A DNA stretch of 64,000 nucleotides from Frateuria aurantia DSM 6220. GTDB lineage: Bacteria > Pseudomonadota > Gammaproteobacteria > Xanthomonadales > Rhodanobacteraceae. The stretch lies in assembly GCF_000242255.2 (NCBI RefSeq), contig NC_017033.1, positions 3,049,110 through 3,113,109 of the forward strand, written 5' to 3'. Position numbers and translations under genes: made by a program. Each line of letters begins with the position of its first letter. Position 1 is the first letter of the stretch. Below the pieces are notes generated by a model. That model did not search any database and was not told the origin of the DNA. It saw only the letters and a program-made list of their open reading frames with translations. Below, in pieces: positions 25,982 to 35,712 of this stretch.

Positions 25982-28393
25982 TCAGTTCATGGACTGCACT
26001 GCCACCTCGATGCGGGCGAAGCTCCCCCCTTGCCCCAAGGCGGTGATCTGATGCTTGCCGACCTCGGGCAGTGCAATGCGGATACTGGTCTCGTTGCGGG
26101 TCTGGCCTTGCAGCCGGCCGTCCAGCAGCCATTGCACATCGCCCTCGGCGCCCAGAGCCTGCAGGGTGACGGCCAGGGGAGTCTGGCTGTTGGGTGCCCG
26201 CCGCAAGACGGCCTGATCGTCGAGACCGGCGATGCGGATGGGGCTGGCCGCCTGCAGTGAATCGGCGGGACAGCCGGGTGCCAGCGGAGGCAGGGCCTCG
26301 GCGAGGCTGAGCCAGGGTGCCAGCAGGGTCGGCCAGCGGGCGATGACCGCCTCGTGCTCGCCCCTGCCGTGACAGGTGGCGCTCAGACGCCTTCCGTTCG
26401 CATCCAGCCGCAGGCGTAGACGGCCGCCGATCCAGGCACCGGCATCATGCTCGGCGAAAGTCGGCGGCAAGGCGTCATCCAGAACCCAGGCGGTGCGACG
26501 CCGTCGGCACAAGGCGGCTGGCGTGGCCGCTGCGGCCCCGCCCAGCGGCCAGCAGATATCCACGGACCGGACGCTGGCCGGGCGGGCATCATGGCTCGTA
26601 CCGCGCCCGGGCGGCAGCATGCGGGTGATATCGAACATCAGCGGCAAGGCGGTTGCCGCGCCATACTGCCCCGGCGACGGACTGCCGTCCGGACGGCCGA
26701 TCCAGACCCCGAAGGTCCAGGCATCGCTGACGCCGATGGCCCAGGCATCCCGATATCCGTAGCTGGTCCCGGTCTTCCAGGCGATATCGGATCGACTGTC
26801 GATGGTATCAGCCAGCGGCGCGCCCTCGACCTGGGCCGGGTTGTGGCCGAGGATGTCGCGAATGATCCAGGCCGCCCCCGGCGACAACAGCCGGCCCTGC
26901 CGCAAGGGCTGCTGCAGGGTATATCGCGGCAGGCCCGCGATGCCTTCGTGGTTCAAGGCGCTATAGGCTCCCACCAGTTGTTCCAGCCGGGCCGAGGCAC
27001 CGCCAAGTATCACCGACAGATTGGGGCTGGCCCCGGCCGGCCATTGCAGATCCAGTCCGCCATTGGCCAGTCTGGCCACGAAACGGTTGGCACCCAGCTG
27101 ATCCAGCACCTGCACCGCCGGCACGTTCAAGGAGCGCTGCAAGGCCTCCGCCACGCTGACCGGACCATGGAAGGACTCATCGAAATTCCCGGGCCGATAC
27201 CCGCCGAAATCCTGTGGCGCATCGACCAGCAGGCTTTGCGAGGTGATCAGCCCGTCATCCAGGGCCAGCCCGTACAGAAATGGCTTGAGGGTGGAGCCGG
27301 GCGAGCGCGGCGCCCGCACCATGTCCACATCACCCAGCCGCCGGGCATCGCCGAAAGCGGCGCTGCCCACATAGACCCGCGCCTGCAGGCTGGCATTGTC
27401 GATGACCAGCACCGCCGCCGAGGTACGCGGTGGCAGGCGGGCCACCACTTCGCCGACGCGTTCTTCCACCGCCTGCTGCAAGTCGGCATCCAGGGTGGTC
27501 ACGATCCTGCGCTGTCGCGGCTGCGCCGCATGCAGACGCTGGGCCAGCAAAGCCGCATGGATCGGCGTGTGCAGGGACCGGGCGACCACCGGCTCCAGTC
27601 TGGCATCGCGAACCTGGGCTGCGGTCCACACACCTTGCGCCTGCATCCGCTGCAGGACCTTGTCGCGCGCCTGCCGTGCCCGCTCGGGATGCCGGTCGGG
27701 CCGAAAGCGGCTGGGCGACTGCGGCAGCACTGCCAGCAAGGCCGCTTCGGCATGCGAAAGCTGACTGGCCGGCTTGCCCAGATAGGCCCAGGAGGCTGCC
27801 TCGACACCTTCAATCGGACCACCGAAAGGTGCATGGTCCAGATACAGCTGCAGGATCTGTGTCTTGTCCAGATGGACTTCCAGTTGCAAGGCCCTGAATA
27901 TCTGTACCAGCTTGCCTCCCACGCTGTGCGGTATCGGGCTGATGATGCGTGCGACCTGCATGGTGAGGGTGGAGCCGCCGGAATGGATATGCCCGTCCCG
28001 CAACAACCCGGCCAGCCCCCGCAGCAAGGCCAGCGGATTGATGCCTGGATGCCGGTAGAACCAGCGATCTTCGTAGTTCAGCAGGGCCTGTCGATACAAC
28101 GGGGAGACCTGATCGACAGTGGCCGGATAACTCCATACGCCGCGCGCGTCGGCGAAAGCCCGCAGCGGCGTGCCGTCCCTGGCCAGCACCACGGTGCTGC
28201 CGCCGTCCGGGGCCGGCAGCGGCAGCGGAAACAGAAGGTCCAGTACCCGGCACAGCAGCAGCGCTGACAGCACGCCGGCGAGCAGGCTACCGCCGATACG
28301 CCGACCGCGCCGGCATCGGGACGATGCCCGCGCCGCGCCGACGACTTCGGGACCGCCCGCTGGCGACACGCGGTCCTCAGCGCCCGGGTTCAC
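25982..28393 (-). CDS. pbpC: Penicillin-binding protein 1C
   Basis: An 803-residue class A peptidoglycan synthase anchored by one membrane span (about 35-55). The glycosyltransferase domain has the catalytic Glu108 in NYEDRWFYRHPG and GGSTLTMQVAR. The transpeptidase domain has the active Ser in PGSTLKPF, then RSLNVPA and KTGTSYGYRDAW. A C-terminal PBP1C-specific beta domain covers about the last 90 residues. The start seems to be a GTG inside the last 17 bases of the macroglobulin gene, so the two are co-translated. This pairing occurs widely in proteobacteria. Confidence 0.95.
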   Translation of the reverse strand: MNPGAEDRVSPAGGPEVVGAARASSRCRRGRRIGGSLLAGVLSALLLCRVLDLLFPLPLPAPDGGSTVVLARDGTPLRAFADARGVWSYPATVDQVSPLYRQALLNYEDRWFYRHPGINPLALLRGLAGLLRDGHIHSGGSTLTMQVARIISPIPHSVGGKLVQIFRALQLEVHLDKTQILQLYLDHAPFGGPIEGVEAASWAYLGKPASQLSHAEAALLAVLPQSPSRFRPDRHPERARQARDKVLQRMQAQGVWTAAQVRDARLEPVVARSLHTPIHAALLAQRLHAAQPRQRRIVTTLDADLQQAVEERVGEVVARLPPRTSAAVLVIDNASLQARVYVGSAAFGDARRLGDVDMVRAPRSPGSTLKPFLYGLALDDGLITSQSLLVDAPQDFGGYRPGNFDESFHGPVSVAEALQRSLNVPAVQVLDQLGANRFVARLANGGLDLQWPAGASPNLSVILGGASARLEQLVGAYSALNHEGIAGLPRYTLQQPLRQGRLLSPGAAWIIRDILGHNPAQVEGAPLADTIDSRSDIAWKTGTSYGYRDAWAIGVSDAWTFGVWIGRPDGSPSPGQYGAATALPLMFDITRMLPPGRGTSHDARPASVRSVDICWPLGGAAAATPAALCRRRRTAWVLDDALPPTFAEHDAGAWIGGRLRLRLDANGRRLSATCHGRGEHEAVIARWPTLLAPWLSLAEALPPLAPGCPADSLQAASPIRIAGLDDQAVLRRAPNSQTPLAVTLQALGAEGDVQWLLDGRLQGQTRNETSIRIALPEVGKHQITALGQGGSFARIEVAVQSMN

Positions 28394-31300
28394 GTACCGT
28401 GATCGACTGGATCAGACGGGCCCCCAAGCCGCGAATCGCCGGCCGGTACATATCTTCCACCAAGGGTGGCGGCACCGTGTAACGGCCTGGCGTCACGGCC
28501 CGTACCAGATAGAACAATCTGGCGGTCCGGCCAGGATAAAGGCTCAACGCGGCGGCATAGCGATCACTGCGATACTCCTCGTGCCGGAGTTCGGCCGCAT
28601 TCGCACGCTGCTGCAAGGGGACACCGTCCACCACCACGCCCTGCCAGGCATCCTCGCCGGCCAGATGGAGATTTTCGATTTCCAGCCCGCCCGGCACCAG
28701 ATCCGTCACCAGAGCATCCGGCAGCGCCTGCTTGCTCTGCAGGCTCAATTCGACGATCAAGGCCTGGCCCTCGACCAGCGGGCCAGCTTGCCAGGGCTGT
28801 CCATCCACGGTGAACCAGTGCCGCTGGATATCGATCTGGCCATGATCGGCGGCCGGTGCCTGCAAGGGAATGCCGGCCACATCCAGACTGGCGAAGACCG
28901 GCCTTTGGCCGGTGGCCCGCACGATCACCCCGGCGGACAGTTCGGCCGGGGTGAGGGCCCGGCTCCACAGATCGTGATCGCCGGGCACCGCGACCGTCTT
29001 GCCGCCGATCTGCAGCCCTGCCTGCAGCGCGGCACTCGCGTTGTCAGGAAAGGCATGGGCGACCCGCAGGATGGCCAGCTGTTCCTGGGTGCTGAGCCTG
29101 GACCAGGACCAGGGCGCGCCCTTCCCGCCATGTACTGCCGTTGCGGTCTGGCGCGCCCAGTCGATCAGCTTCGCATCGTACTCGGGTCTGGCCAGGCCAT
29201 AGGTATGGGTCAGTGCCACCATCACCCCCAGATCGCGCAGCTCCGATCCGTAGTCACCGACATACCACGGCCGCGGCTTGTGCCAGGCGAAGGCTTCGCT
29301 GATGGCCTGCTGCGCGCGACCATGGTCGCCCATCAGTTTCAGGGCGACACCCAGCTGCACCAGCGGCAAAGGTGCCACCAGCTTGTCGCGCTCATTGTCG
29401 AAAATGGCCCGCAAGGTGCCCAGCGGAGCGCGATTGACACGCGCCAGCACCAGGCCGGAATAAGCCTCGTCGGCAATCCGCAGCTGATCGTGGTATTCGC
29501 GGCCGTAATAGGGATGACCGCCAGCCAGCAAGTCGTCGCTCAGCCGCTGCAAGGACTTCTGCAGCACGTTCTGCGGAACCGCGAAACCGGCCTCGCGCGC
29601 ATCCAGCATGAAATCGACGACGTAAGGCGTCATAAAGGTCTGCACCGGACTTTGACCGCCCCAGAAGCTGAAGTGGCCGTTGCTGGCCTGGAACGAGGCG
29701 ATACGCGCCAGTGCTCCCTCCACCGCCGACTGTCTGGCCGCCTCGGTGATGTCGGTGACGCCGAGACGGCGGGCCTGGGCCGGATCCAGCCACAAGGCGG
29801 CAAAGCCCTTGCTGGTGGTCTGTTCGATGCAGCCATAGGGGTAGCGCAGCAGATCGTGCAACGCGGCGGCATAGGGCAAGGGCGGCAAGGTGCTCAGGCT
29901 CAGCCGGGCCTGTACCGTTGAAGCCTGCAGCCCGGCCATGCCCGAAGCACCCAGGGCGACCGGTTTGCCCGGTTCAAGGACCAGCGACCGGCTGTTCCGG
30001 ACTTCCGGCCAGGCACTGCGCACGGCCAGTTCCAGATGGCGGGTGATCCGATAGTCATTGAGCTGGGCATGGATATCCAGTGCCGCCACGGCCACGCCGG
30101 CTTCTGCGCTGAGCGGCAGATTCACCGTGGCGCTCGCGCCATTCTTCAGGACGACATGATGCGGCCTGGCATCCACCTTGACCGGCCCGCGGGTCTCGAC
30201 ACGGAAGATCGCCGTGCCGTCCTTGCCGGAGAGATTGCGCAGATCGAGACTGATTTCGGCTTGATCGCCCCGGGCCATCACTCGAGGCGTACTGGCTTCC
30301 AGCACCAGCGGCGCTCGTACCGTGACATGGCCTTCGGCGCTGCCGTATCGCTGATCGGTATAGGCCAGCGCGGCCAGCCGCAGACGGCCGTTGAAGTCCG
30401 GCACCTGAACCTGCAGACGGGCCCGGCCCCCTGCATCGAAGCGGACCGGGCCGCTGAACAGGTCCACTACCTGCACCTTGGGATTCAGCCCGACCACGTG
30501 CGGCAGGCCCTTGCCACTCATGTCGCCACCATAGCGCAGCCTCGCCTCGCCACCGGCCAGCGCTTCGATCACCCGGCCATAGAGATCATAGGCATCCACC
30601 GACAGGCCGCGCTGGGCAAACATCCAGGCCCAGGCATCCGGCAGCGGATAATCAGTGATGTTCAGCACGCCCTCGTCCACCGCCGAGAGGCTGACATACG
30701 CGCGCTGGCCGGCCAGTCCCTTGGCCTGGACGGCGATATCCAGCGCCTGTTCCGGCCGCATCGTCGCCGGGGCCTGCAGGCTCAGCGGAATCCGGCGATC
30801 ATCCCGGTCCATGGCGACATGTGCGATACCGACCGCCCGGGCCGGCGTGGTCCTTTCGCGGGCATCACCGCCCCGGAACACCAAGGCAGTGACATAGACA
30901 TCATGGCGCTGCCAGTCCTTGCCCACCGGAATCTCGAAGCTGGCACCGGCCCGTGCCTGGATATCGCGTGCATACAGCAGATGATCGGATTCCACCAACA
31001 GCAGGCCCGGTCCTTCCTGTGGCGGCGTCACGGTCACTTTCATGGTATCGCCGACTCGATAGCGGGCCTTGTCCAGGGCCAGTTTGACCTTGTCGGGGCG
31101 GGCCTCCTTGCCCAGATTCTGGTCTTGCCAGCTATAGCCTGCAAAGAACGGAAACACCGTGCTTAGACCGGTCTGCGGATCCTCGACCGTCAGTCGATAG
31201 CCACCCCACGCGACCGGCAGGTCCAGCCTGGCCGGCTGGCCCGCGGCAACATCGACATCCTGCTCGGCCACGGTTTCCAGTCGAAGATTGGCATTGGACG

Positions 31301-33353
31301 TCCAGTCGTCGCCATGCTCGTACAGCCAGTAGAAATCACGGATCTCGGCTTGCAGACGCACATGCAGGTGGCGACCGGCAACCGGCTTGCCGTCGGCCTG
31401 GATCCGCATGATCTCGAAACCGGCCCGGCCATTGCCGGCAGCGCCCTGCCCGGGATCGAACAGGGGACGGATCCCGACCAGGCTTGAGGCCGGCCAATAG
31501 ATCTGATCCAGTTGCCGGCTGACGGTACGCCCCCCATTCTCGTAGACGCTGCCAAAGACACGTGCGTGGATGGGCGCCACCGGCTTGACCTCGGCCGGCA
31601 TCGGCAGCCCGGCATCGAGATGCCCCTGCGTATCCAGCCGGGTATCCAGCGCATCCTGCGGACCTTTCGGCAGCGCGATATAGGGATTGCCGAAAAAGGT
31701 ATCGGGCATGCCCGGAACCGGATGCACTTCCGGGGTCAGCAGCAGCTTGGCGGCAAAGCGGTTGCCCGCCGCCGGCGCACCGTAGAGGTAACTGGCCTTG
31801 ACCGAGAGTTGCCAGGGACGCGAAGGCTGCAGCCGCGCCTGCGGACTGCTCAACTGCAGTTTCAGCCGCTCGGGAAGAAAATCCTCGACATGGAAGGGCA
31901 GCGATTGCAGCGCCTGCTTGCTGACCGGGTCCATCCGCCATTCCAGGCGCCACAGCCCGGTCGGCGCATCCTCGGGCAGGGTCTGACTCAGCTGGAAGGC
32001 ATTGAGATCGCCCGGCTCCAGCCGCCGATCCACCAGGGGCCGCCCGTCCGGTTGCAGCAGGCGGATAAACAAGGGCTGAGCCGGTACCGGCTTGCCATCC
32101 TGATCACGCAGCAAGGCCGAGGCATGCAAAGTCTCCCCTGGACGATACAGATCGCGACCCGACCAGGCATAGACCTCGACCGGCACCTCGCGACGTCCAC
32201 TGATATCGAAATTGGAGACATCCAGAGCCGGCCGATTGAAAGGCAGTACCGAGACATCCGTATCCTTGCGCGCGATCAGCACGTCCGACGGCACCAACCG
32301 ATAGGCGATCAGGGCCTGGCCATTGCCGTCAGTCTCGGCCCGGACCTTGACCCGACCGGCCTGATCATTGATTTGCACCGCCACATGGGCGACGGGCTTG
32401 CCGTCATGCAAGGAGGCGACATGCAACAGGACCTGATCATGGTAGACCCGAAGATGCAGACCCAGGTCGCTGACAAAGAATACCGCCGTGTCATAACCGG
32501 CCGAGAAACTGCCGCCCCGCTTGAGTGCGGCCATATAGACACCCGGTCTGGCCAGTTCGTCGACTTTCTGGATCGGGATATAGGTGGTGCTGCGGACATT
32601 GCGTTCCGCTGGCAGACGGTAATGGTTGGCATAGACCGGGTCACCCAGTTCGGTGAGGCCCCGTCGCGGCCGGGAGTCATCGGCGCAATGATCCCAGCGG
32701 TTGACCGGATGATCCAGATCGTAGGCCTCCCGGTGGCGATTGTCGGGGTAGCTGCAGAACAGGTCCGACAGGGCATCCTCGCGCACGCGAAAAAACTCGA
32801 TGTCGGCATCGTCGGTATTGACCGATACCACCGGCAGTCCGCGCGAGCCACGGGCAGGCAGCACGCTGCCGCTGGAGGCGAAACCCACCGCCGCCGGCAG
32901 GTCCCCCGAATAGATATCCCGCGTCAAGGTCTGACCCAGACGGTGCCCCTCTGCCGTCAGCAATTCCGGGCGCAACACCAGATGATAGTGCCGATCGGCC
33001 TGGACGAAGGGAAAGCGCAGACTCTTGCCGCCATCCTGCAGGCTCCAGCTGCCGGAAACCACCGCACCACGGGCATCGGTGACCGCAATCCGCTGATCGA
33101 AGGCCTGGCCCTGATCCAGACGACGGTTGAAGGTCAGCAGCAGCGCCGTCCGGGTGTCGCCACTGTCGGCGCCGGCCCGGACCAGCGCAAACGGCGCCGT
33201 GGATCGATGCGCGGAGGCGGCTGGTGTCGGCGATCCACCCTGCACCGCCGGCACCGCGGCCGGCTGATGACTGCTGCAGGCCGTCAGCAGGGCCAGCAAC
33301 AAGCCCAGTCCCCAGCTTCTGGAGCCACGAGGCGAAGGGGCGCGGGTCCGCAT
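28377..33353 (-). CDS. Bacterial alpha-2-macroglobulin lipoprotein (thioester type)
   Basis: A 1658-residue periplasmic protease trap of the YfhM/ECAM type. A signal peptide ends in LLTAC with Cys26 lipidated. MG domains, a bait region (about 780-1000) and the thioester domain follow; the thioester motif CIEQ is intact at Cys1175, then TTSKGFAALW. A protease that cuts the bait would be captured covalently. I chose the ATG at 33353, with GGAG eight bases ahead; another ATG lies two codons upstream. It overlaps pbpC by 17 bases, suggesting that breached peptidoglycan repair and protease defence are expressed together. Confidence 0.93.
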   Translation of the reverse strand: MRTRAPSPRGSRSWGLGLLLALLTACSSHQPAAVPAVQGGSPTPAASAHRSTAPFALVRAGADSGDTRTALLLTFNRRLDQGQAFDQRIAVTDARGAVVSGSWSLQDGGKSLRFPFVQADRHYHLVLRPELLTAEGHRLGQTLTRDIYSGDLPAAVGFASSGSVLPARGSRGLPVVSVNTDDADIEFFRVREDALSDLFCSYPDNRHREAYDLDHPVNRWDHCADDSRPRRGLTELGDPVYANHYRLPAERNVRSTTYIPIQKVDELARPGVYMAALKRGGSFSAGYDTAVFFVSDLGLHLRVYHDQVLLHVASLHDGKPVAHVAVQINDQAGRVKVRAETDGNGQALIAYRLVPSDVLIARKDTDVSVLPFNRPALDVSNFDISGRREVPVEVYAWSGRDLYRPGETLHASALLRDQDGKPVPAQPLFIRLLQPDGRPLVDRRLEPGDLNAFQLSQTLPEDAPTGLWRLEWRMDPVSKQALQSLPFHVEDFLPERLKLQLSSPQARLQPSRPWQLSVKASYLYGAPAAGNRFAAKLLLTPEVHPVPGMPDTFFGNPYIALPKGPQDALDTRLDTQGHLDAGLPMPAEVKPVAPIHARVFGSVYENGGRTVSRQLDQIYWPASSLVGIRPLFDPGQGAAGNGRAGFEIMRIQADGKPVAGRHLHVRLQAEIRDFYWLYEHGDDWTSNANLRLETVAEQDVDVAAGQPARLDLPVAWGGYRLTVEDPQTGLSTVFPFFAGYSWQDQNLGKEARPDKVKLALDKARYRVGDTMKVTVTPPQEGPGLLLVESDHLLYARDIQARAGASFEIPVGKDWQRHDVYVTALVFRGGDARERTTPARAVGIAHVAMDRDDRRIPLSLQAPATMRPEQALDIAVQAKGLAGQRAYVSLSAVDEGVLNITDYPLPDAWAWMFAQRGLSVDAYDLYGRVIEALAGGEARLRYGGDMSGKGLPHVVGLNPKVQVVDLFSGPVRFDAGGRARLQVQVPDFNGRLRLAALAYTDQRYGSAEGHVTVRAPLVLEASTPRVMARGDQAEISLDLRNLSGKDGTAIFRVETRGPVKVDARPHHVVLKNGASATVNLPLSAEAGVAVAALDIHAQLNDYRITRHLELAVRSAWPEVRNSRSLVLEPGKPVALGASGMAGLQASTVQARLSLSTLPPLPYAAALHDLLRYPYGCIEQTTSKGFAALWLDPAQARRLGVTDITEAARQSAVEGALARIASFQASNGHFSFWGGQSPVQTFMTPYVVDFMLDAREAGFAVPQNVLQKSLQRLSDDLLAGGHPYYGREYHDQLRIADEAYSGLVLARVNRAPLGTLRAIFDNERDKLVAPLPLVQLGVALKLMGDHGRAQQAISEAFAWHKPRPWYVGDYGSELRDLGVMVALTHTYGLARPEYDAKLIDWARQTATAVHGGKGAPWSWSRLSTQEQLAILRVAHAFPDNASAALQAGLQIGGKTVAVPGDHDLWSRALTPAELSAGVIVRATGQRPVFASLDVAGIPLQAPAADHGQIDIQRHWFTVDGQPWQAGPLVEGQALIVELSLQSKQALPDALVTDLVPGGLEIENLHLAGEDAWQGVVVDGVPLQQRANAAELRHEEYRSDRYAAALSLYPGRTARLFYLVRAVTPGRYTVPPPLVEDMYRPAIRGLGARLIQSITVREPGR

Positions 33354-33694
33354 GATCATCACTCCTTCCCTGAGGTCGGACCGCAGTCTCGCATGAATTT
33401 GTGGCAGGGAAGAGGCCTGCGCCGGGCAAAGCCCGTGCCTGAAGCCATCTGCAAGACCTGGATGGCAGCCGGAGCCCGGCAGAGGGACGATATCTGCCAC
33501 GATGGATCGTCGTGCAGTGAAGCCCGACCTGACGCTCGAGCTCCTGGACCGGATCGCCCGCTCAGATCGGTTGAAGGCGGCGGCTCCAGGCGGGCCTGTA
33601 CCCAAGGTATCCCGGTGGCCCGGCCCCGCCATTCCGCCGCCAGCCAGCCGGCTTGAGCTATGGTGCGGGCATCTGCATCCACGAGGCTTTGCGC
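33354..33694. other. Divergent intergenic region, macroglobulin / DUF333 lipoprotein
   Basis: About 340 bases between divergent genes. It should contain both promoters, but I cannot pick convincing hexamers. A small CGGGC/GCCCG hairpin lies near 33423. No coding sequence is supported. Confidence 0.4.
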
Positions 33695-33946
33695 ATGACC
33701 CGATTCATCAAGACGGCCACCGTCCTTGCCACGGCGCTGGCCGCCACCGCCTGCAGCACGGAGCATGCCGCCTCCGGCCGGACGGTCGGCATGCCGAATC
33801 CGGCCTCTGCGTATTGCGTGAAGCTGGGTGGCCAACTGGATATCGTCAAGGGAGCGGACGGCGAGTATGGCCTCTGTATCTTGCCCGGCGGTGAAAAGAT
33901 CGAGGAATGGGCCTTGTTCCGCCGGGACCATGCCAACCACTCGTGA
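33695..33946 (+). CDS. Small DUF333 lipoprotein
   Basis: An 83-residue precursor. The signal peptide runs to ATAC (Cys20 lipidated), and the mature part is one DUF333 domain: NPASAYCVKLGGQL, then GEYGLCILPGGEKIEEWALFRRDH. The two Cys in YC and LC could form a disulfide. Members are called putative hemolysins in some annotations, but function is unproven. The start is the ATG just ahead of the hydrophobic core; an upstream in-frame start adds non-signal sequence. Confidence 0.85.
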   Translation: MTRFIKTATVLATALAATACSTEHAASGRTVGMPNPASAYCVKLGGQLDIVKGADGEYGLCILPGGEKIEEWALFRRDHANHS

Positions 33947-34045
33947 GCCCGTCTTTCCTGGCGGCCGGATCCGCCCTCGCGAAACGCCCGCCGGGCCGCG
34001 GCACGGGACCGACCAGCCATCAGCCCCGTCCCGCATCGCGCTGGC

Positions 34046-35524
34046 TCAGGCCTCCGGCCGCCAGCGGCTGACGGCGGCAAGGCCGAGCTTCAACAGCTCC
34101 GCAGCGCGCTCCGGGCTGTCGGCCTCGACATAGACCCTCAGCTCCGGTGCATTCCCCGAAGGCCGCAGATGGATGATCTCGCCACGGGCGAAACTCATCC
34201 GCAAGCCGTCCGTCTCGTCTACCTGCTCAAGACTGCCGCAGGCCGCGATAAAGCCGAGAACTCTGGCGCCGGTGGCCGGGGCCTCGGACAGTTCCTGGAG
34301 CTTTTCCCGACTCTGCAAGGTCGGCATCTCGGCCAGACGATCACTGAGAGTGAAACGGGCCGGCAGCCCGGCGAGCAAGTCGGCCAGATGCGTCTTGCCC
34401 TGCTCGCGCATCGACACCAGTGCACAGAGCATCGGCAACACCGCATCGCGGGTAGGCAGAGCGGCCAGCTTGCGCCCCTGACGGACCACGTCGCTGGCCA
34501 GCAGAAAACCGCCATTGGCTTCATAACCCACGGAAGGCTGCCGACCAGCTTCAGCGGCGGCCATCATGGCCTCCACCACGAAGGGCGAGCCGATCCGGGT
34601 ACGCCGCACATCGGAGGCAAAGCCAGCCTTTTCCAGGGCCGTATTGCTGCTCACCGGTGTCGTCACCGCATCCGCGCCCAGAAAACGGGCGGCCAGAATG
34701 CCCAGCACATCGCCACGCAGCCACTGTCCGGCATGATCGGCCAGCAAGGGACGGTCGGAATCCCCATCGGTGGTCAGAATGGCATGCAGCGGCTTCTCCT
34801 GCGCCCACTGCCGCGCCAGCTCGGCATCTTCCGGCCGCACGGCCTCGGTATCCACCGGAATGAAACTGTCGGCCCGGCCCAGCGGAATCGCCTTGCCGCC
34901 CAGCGCCTCGACGACCTGCACCAGTACGTCCCGCCCCACGGCCGAATGCTGATAAATACCCAGATTCAAACCGGCCAGCGCATCGGCGCCCAGAAAAGCC
35001 CGGTAGCGCTCCACGTAATCGGCCACCACATCGGTGACCGGCGGCAGCTCGATATCGACGGCCAGGCTCTCATCGGCCTTGAACATCCCGTATGGCAGGG
35101 CGACCGATTGCTCTCGCATGGCCGCTTCGTCCGCCTTCAGGAACTCACCGCGTGCGCGATTGAACTTGATGCCATTGCGATCGGCCGGAATATGGCTGCC
35201 GGTGACCATCAGCGACGGTATGCCCCGGCCAAACGCATGCAGACTCAAGGCCGGCGTGGGGACAAAACCGCAAAACACCGCCTCGCCGCCCATTTCGCGA
35301 ATCGCGGCCACGCAAGCCCGCAGTATCCGCGGCGTGCTGGGCCGCAGATCCCCCGCCACCGCGACCGGCATGCCCTTCTCGAATTCGTTCCGGCTGGCCA
35401 GATGCTTGAGATAGCCTACGGTATAGGCGAAGCACACCGCATCGGTCATGGCCGTGACCAGGCCACGTGCACCGCTGGTGCCGAAAGCCACGCCAGACTG
35501 CTTCATCCACTCTGATATCTTCAT
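34046..35524 (-). CDS. Phosphomannomutase (alpha-D-phosphohexomutase family)
   Basis: A 492-residue mutase interconverting mannose-6-phosphate and mannose-1-phosphate, the substrate for ManC. Seen: FGTSGARG at 14-21, the phosphoserine loop VTGSHIPADRNGIKF with Ser110, the metal loop DGDSDRP at 253-259, the sugar-binding EANGGF, and the phosphate-binding RPSGNAPELRVYVEA at the end. The TGSHIP loop in place of TASHNP marks a subgroup often found with polysaccharide genes. The ATG at 35524 is preceded by GGGAAACAG. It is monocistronic and far from manC; phosphoglucomutase activity cannot be excluded. Confidence 0.9.
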   Translation of the reverse strand: MKISEWMKQSGVAFGTSGARGLVTAMTDAVCFAYTVGYLKHLASRNEFEKGMPVAVAGDLRPSTPRILRACVAAIREMGGEAVFCGFVPTPALSLHAFGRGIPSLMVTGSHIPADRNGIKFNRARGEFLKADEAAMREQSVALPYGMFKADESLAVDIELPPVTDVVADYVERYRAFLGADALAGLNLGIYQHSAVGRDVLVQVVEALGGKAIPLGRADSFIPVDTEAVRPEDAELARQWAQEKPLHAILTTDGDSDRPLLADHAGQWLRGDVLGILAARFLGADAVTTPVSSNTALEKAGFASDVRRTRIGSPFVVEAMMAAAEAGRQPSVGYEANGGFLLASDVVRQGRKLAALPTRDAVLPMLCALVSMREQGKTHLADLLAGLPARFTLSDRLAEMPTLQSREKLQELSEAPATGARVLGFIAACGSLEQVDETDGLRMSFARGEIIHLRPSGNAPELRVYVEADSPERAAELLKLGLAAVSRWRPEA

Positions 35525-35712
35525 CTGTTTCCCAAGATTGCCCTTGCATACGTTCAAGCCTGAACAGCCGCGATCCTTGATTGGGACGGCCGTCCATTCC
35601 ACACCATGCTTTCGGCATCATGCTTCGGGCTTGCATCAGCCCTGCAGTATAGCCGGCAGTCACGACACATCAGGTCCATGCGTCTCGCTCGATGGCGCGA
35701 CCAACGTCAGGC

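Noticed and set aside
26447-28267. A 606-codon plus-strand frame opposite pbpC
   Set aside because: All penicillin-binding motifs are on the minus strand, and the plus frame has no recognisable domain.
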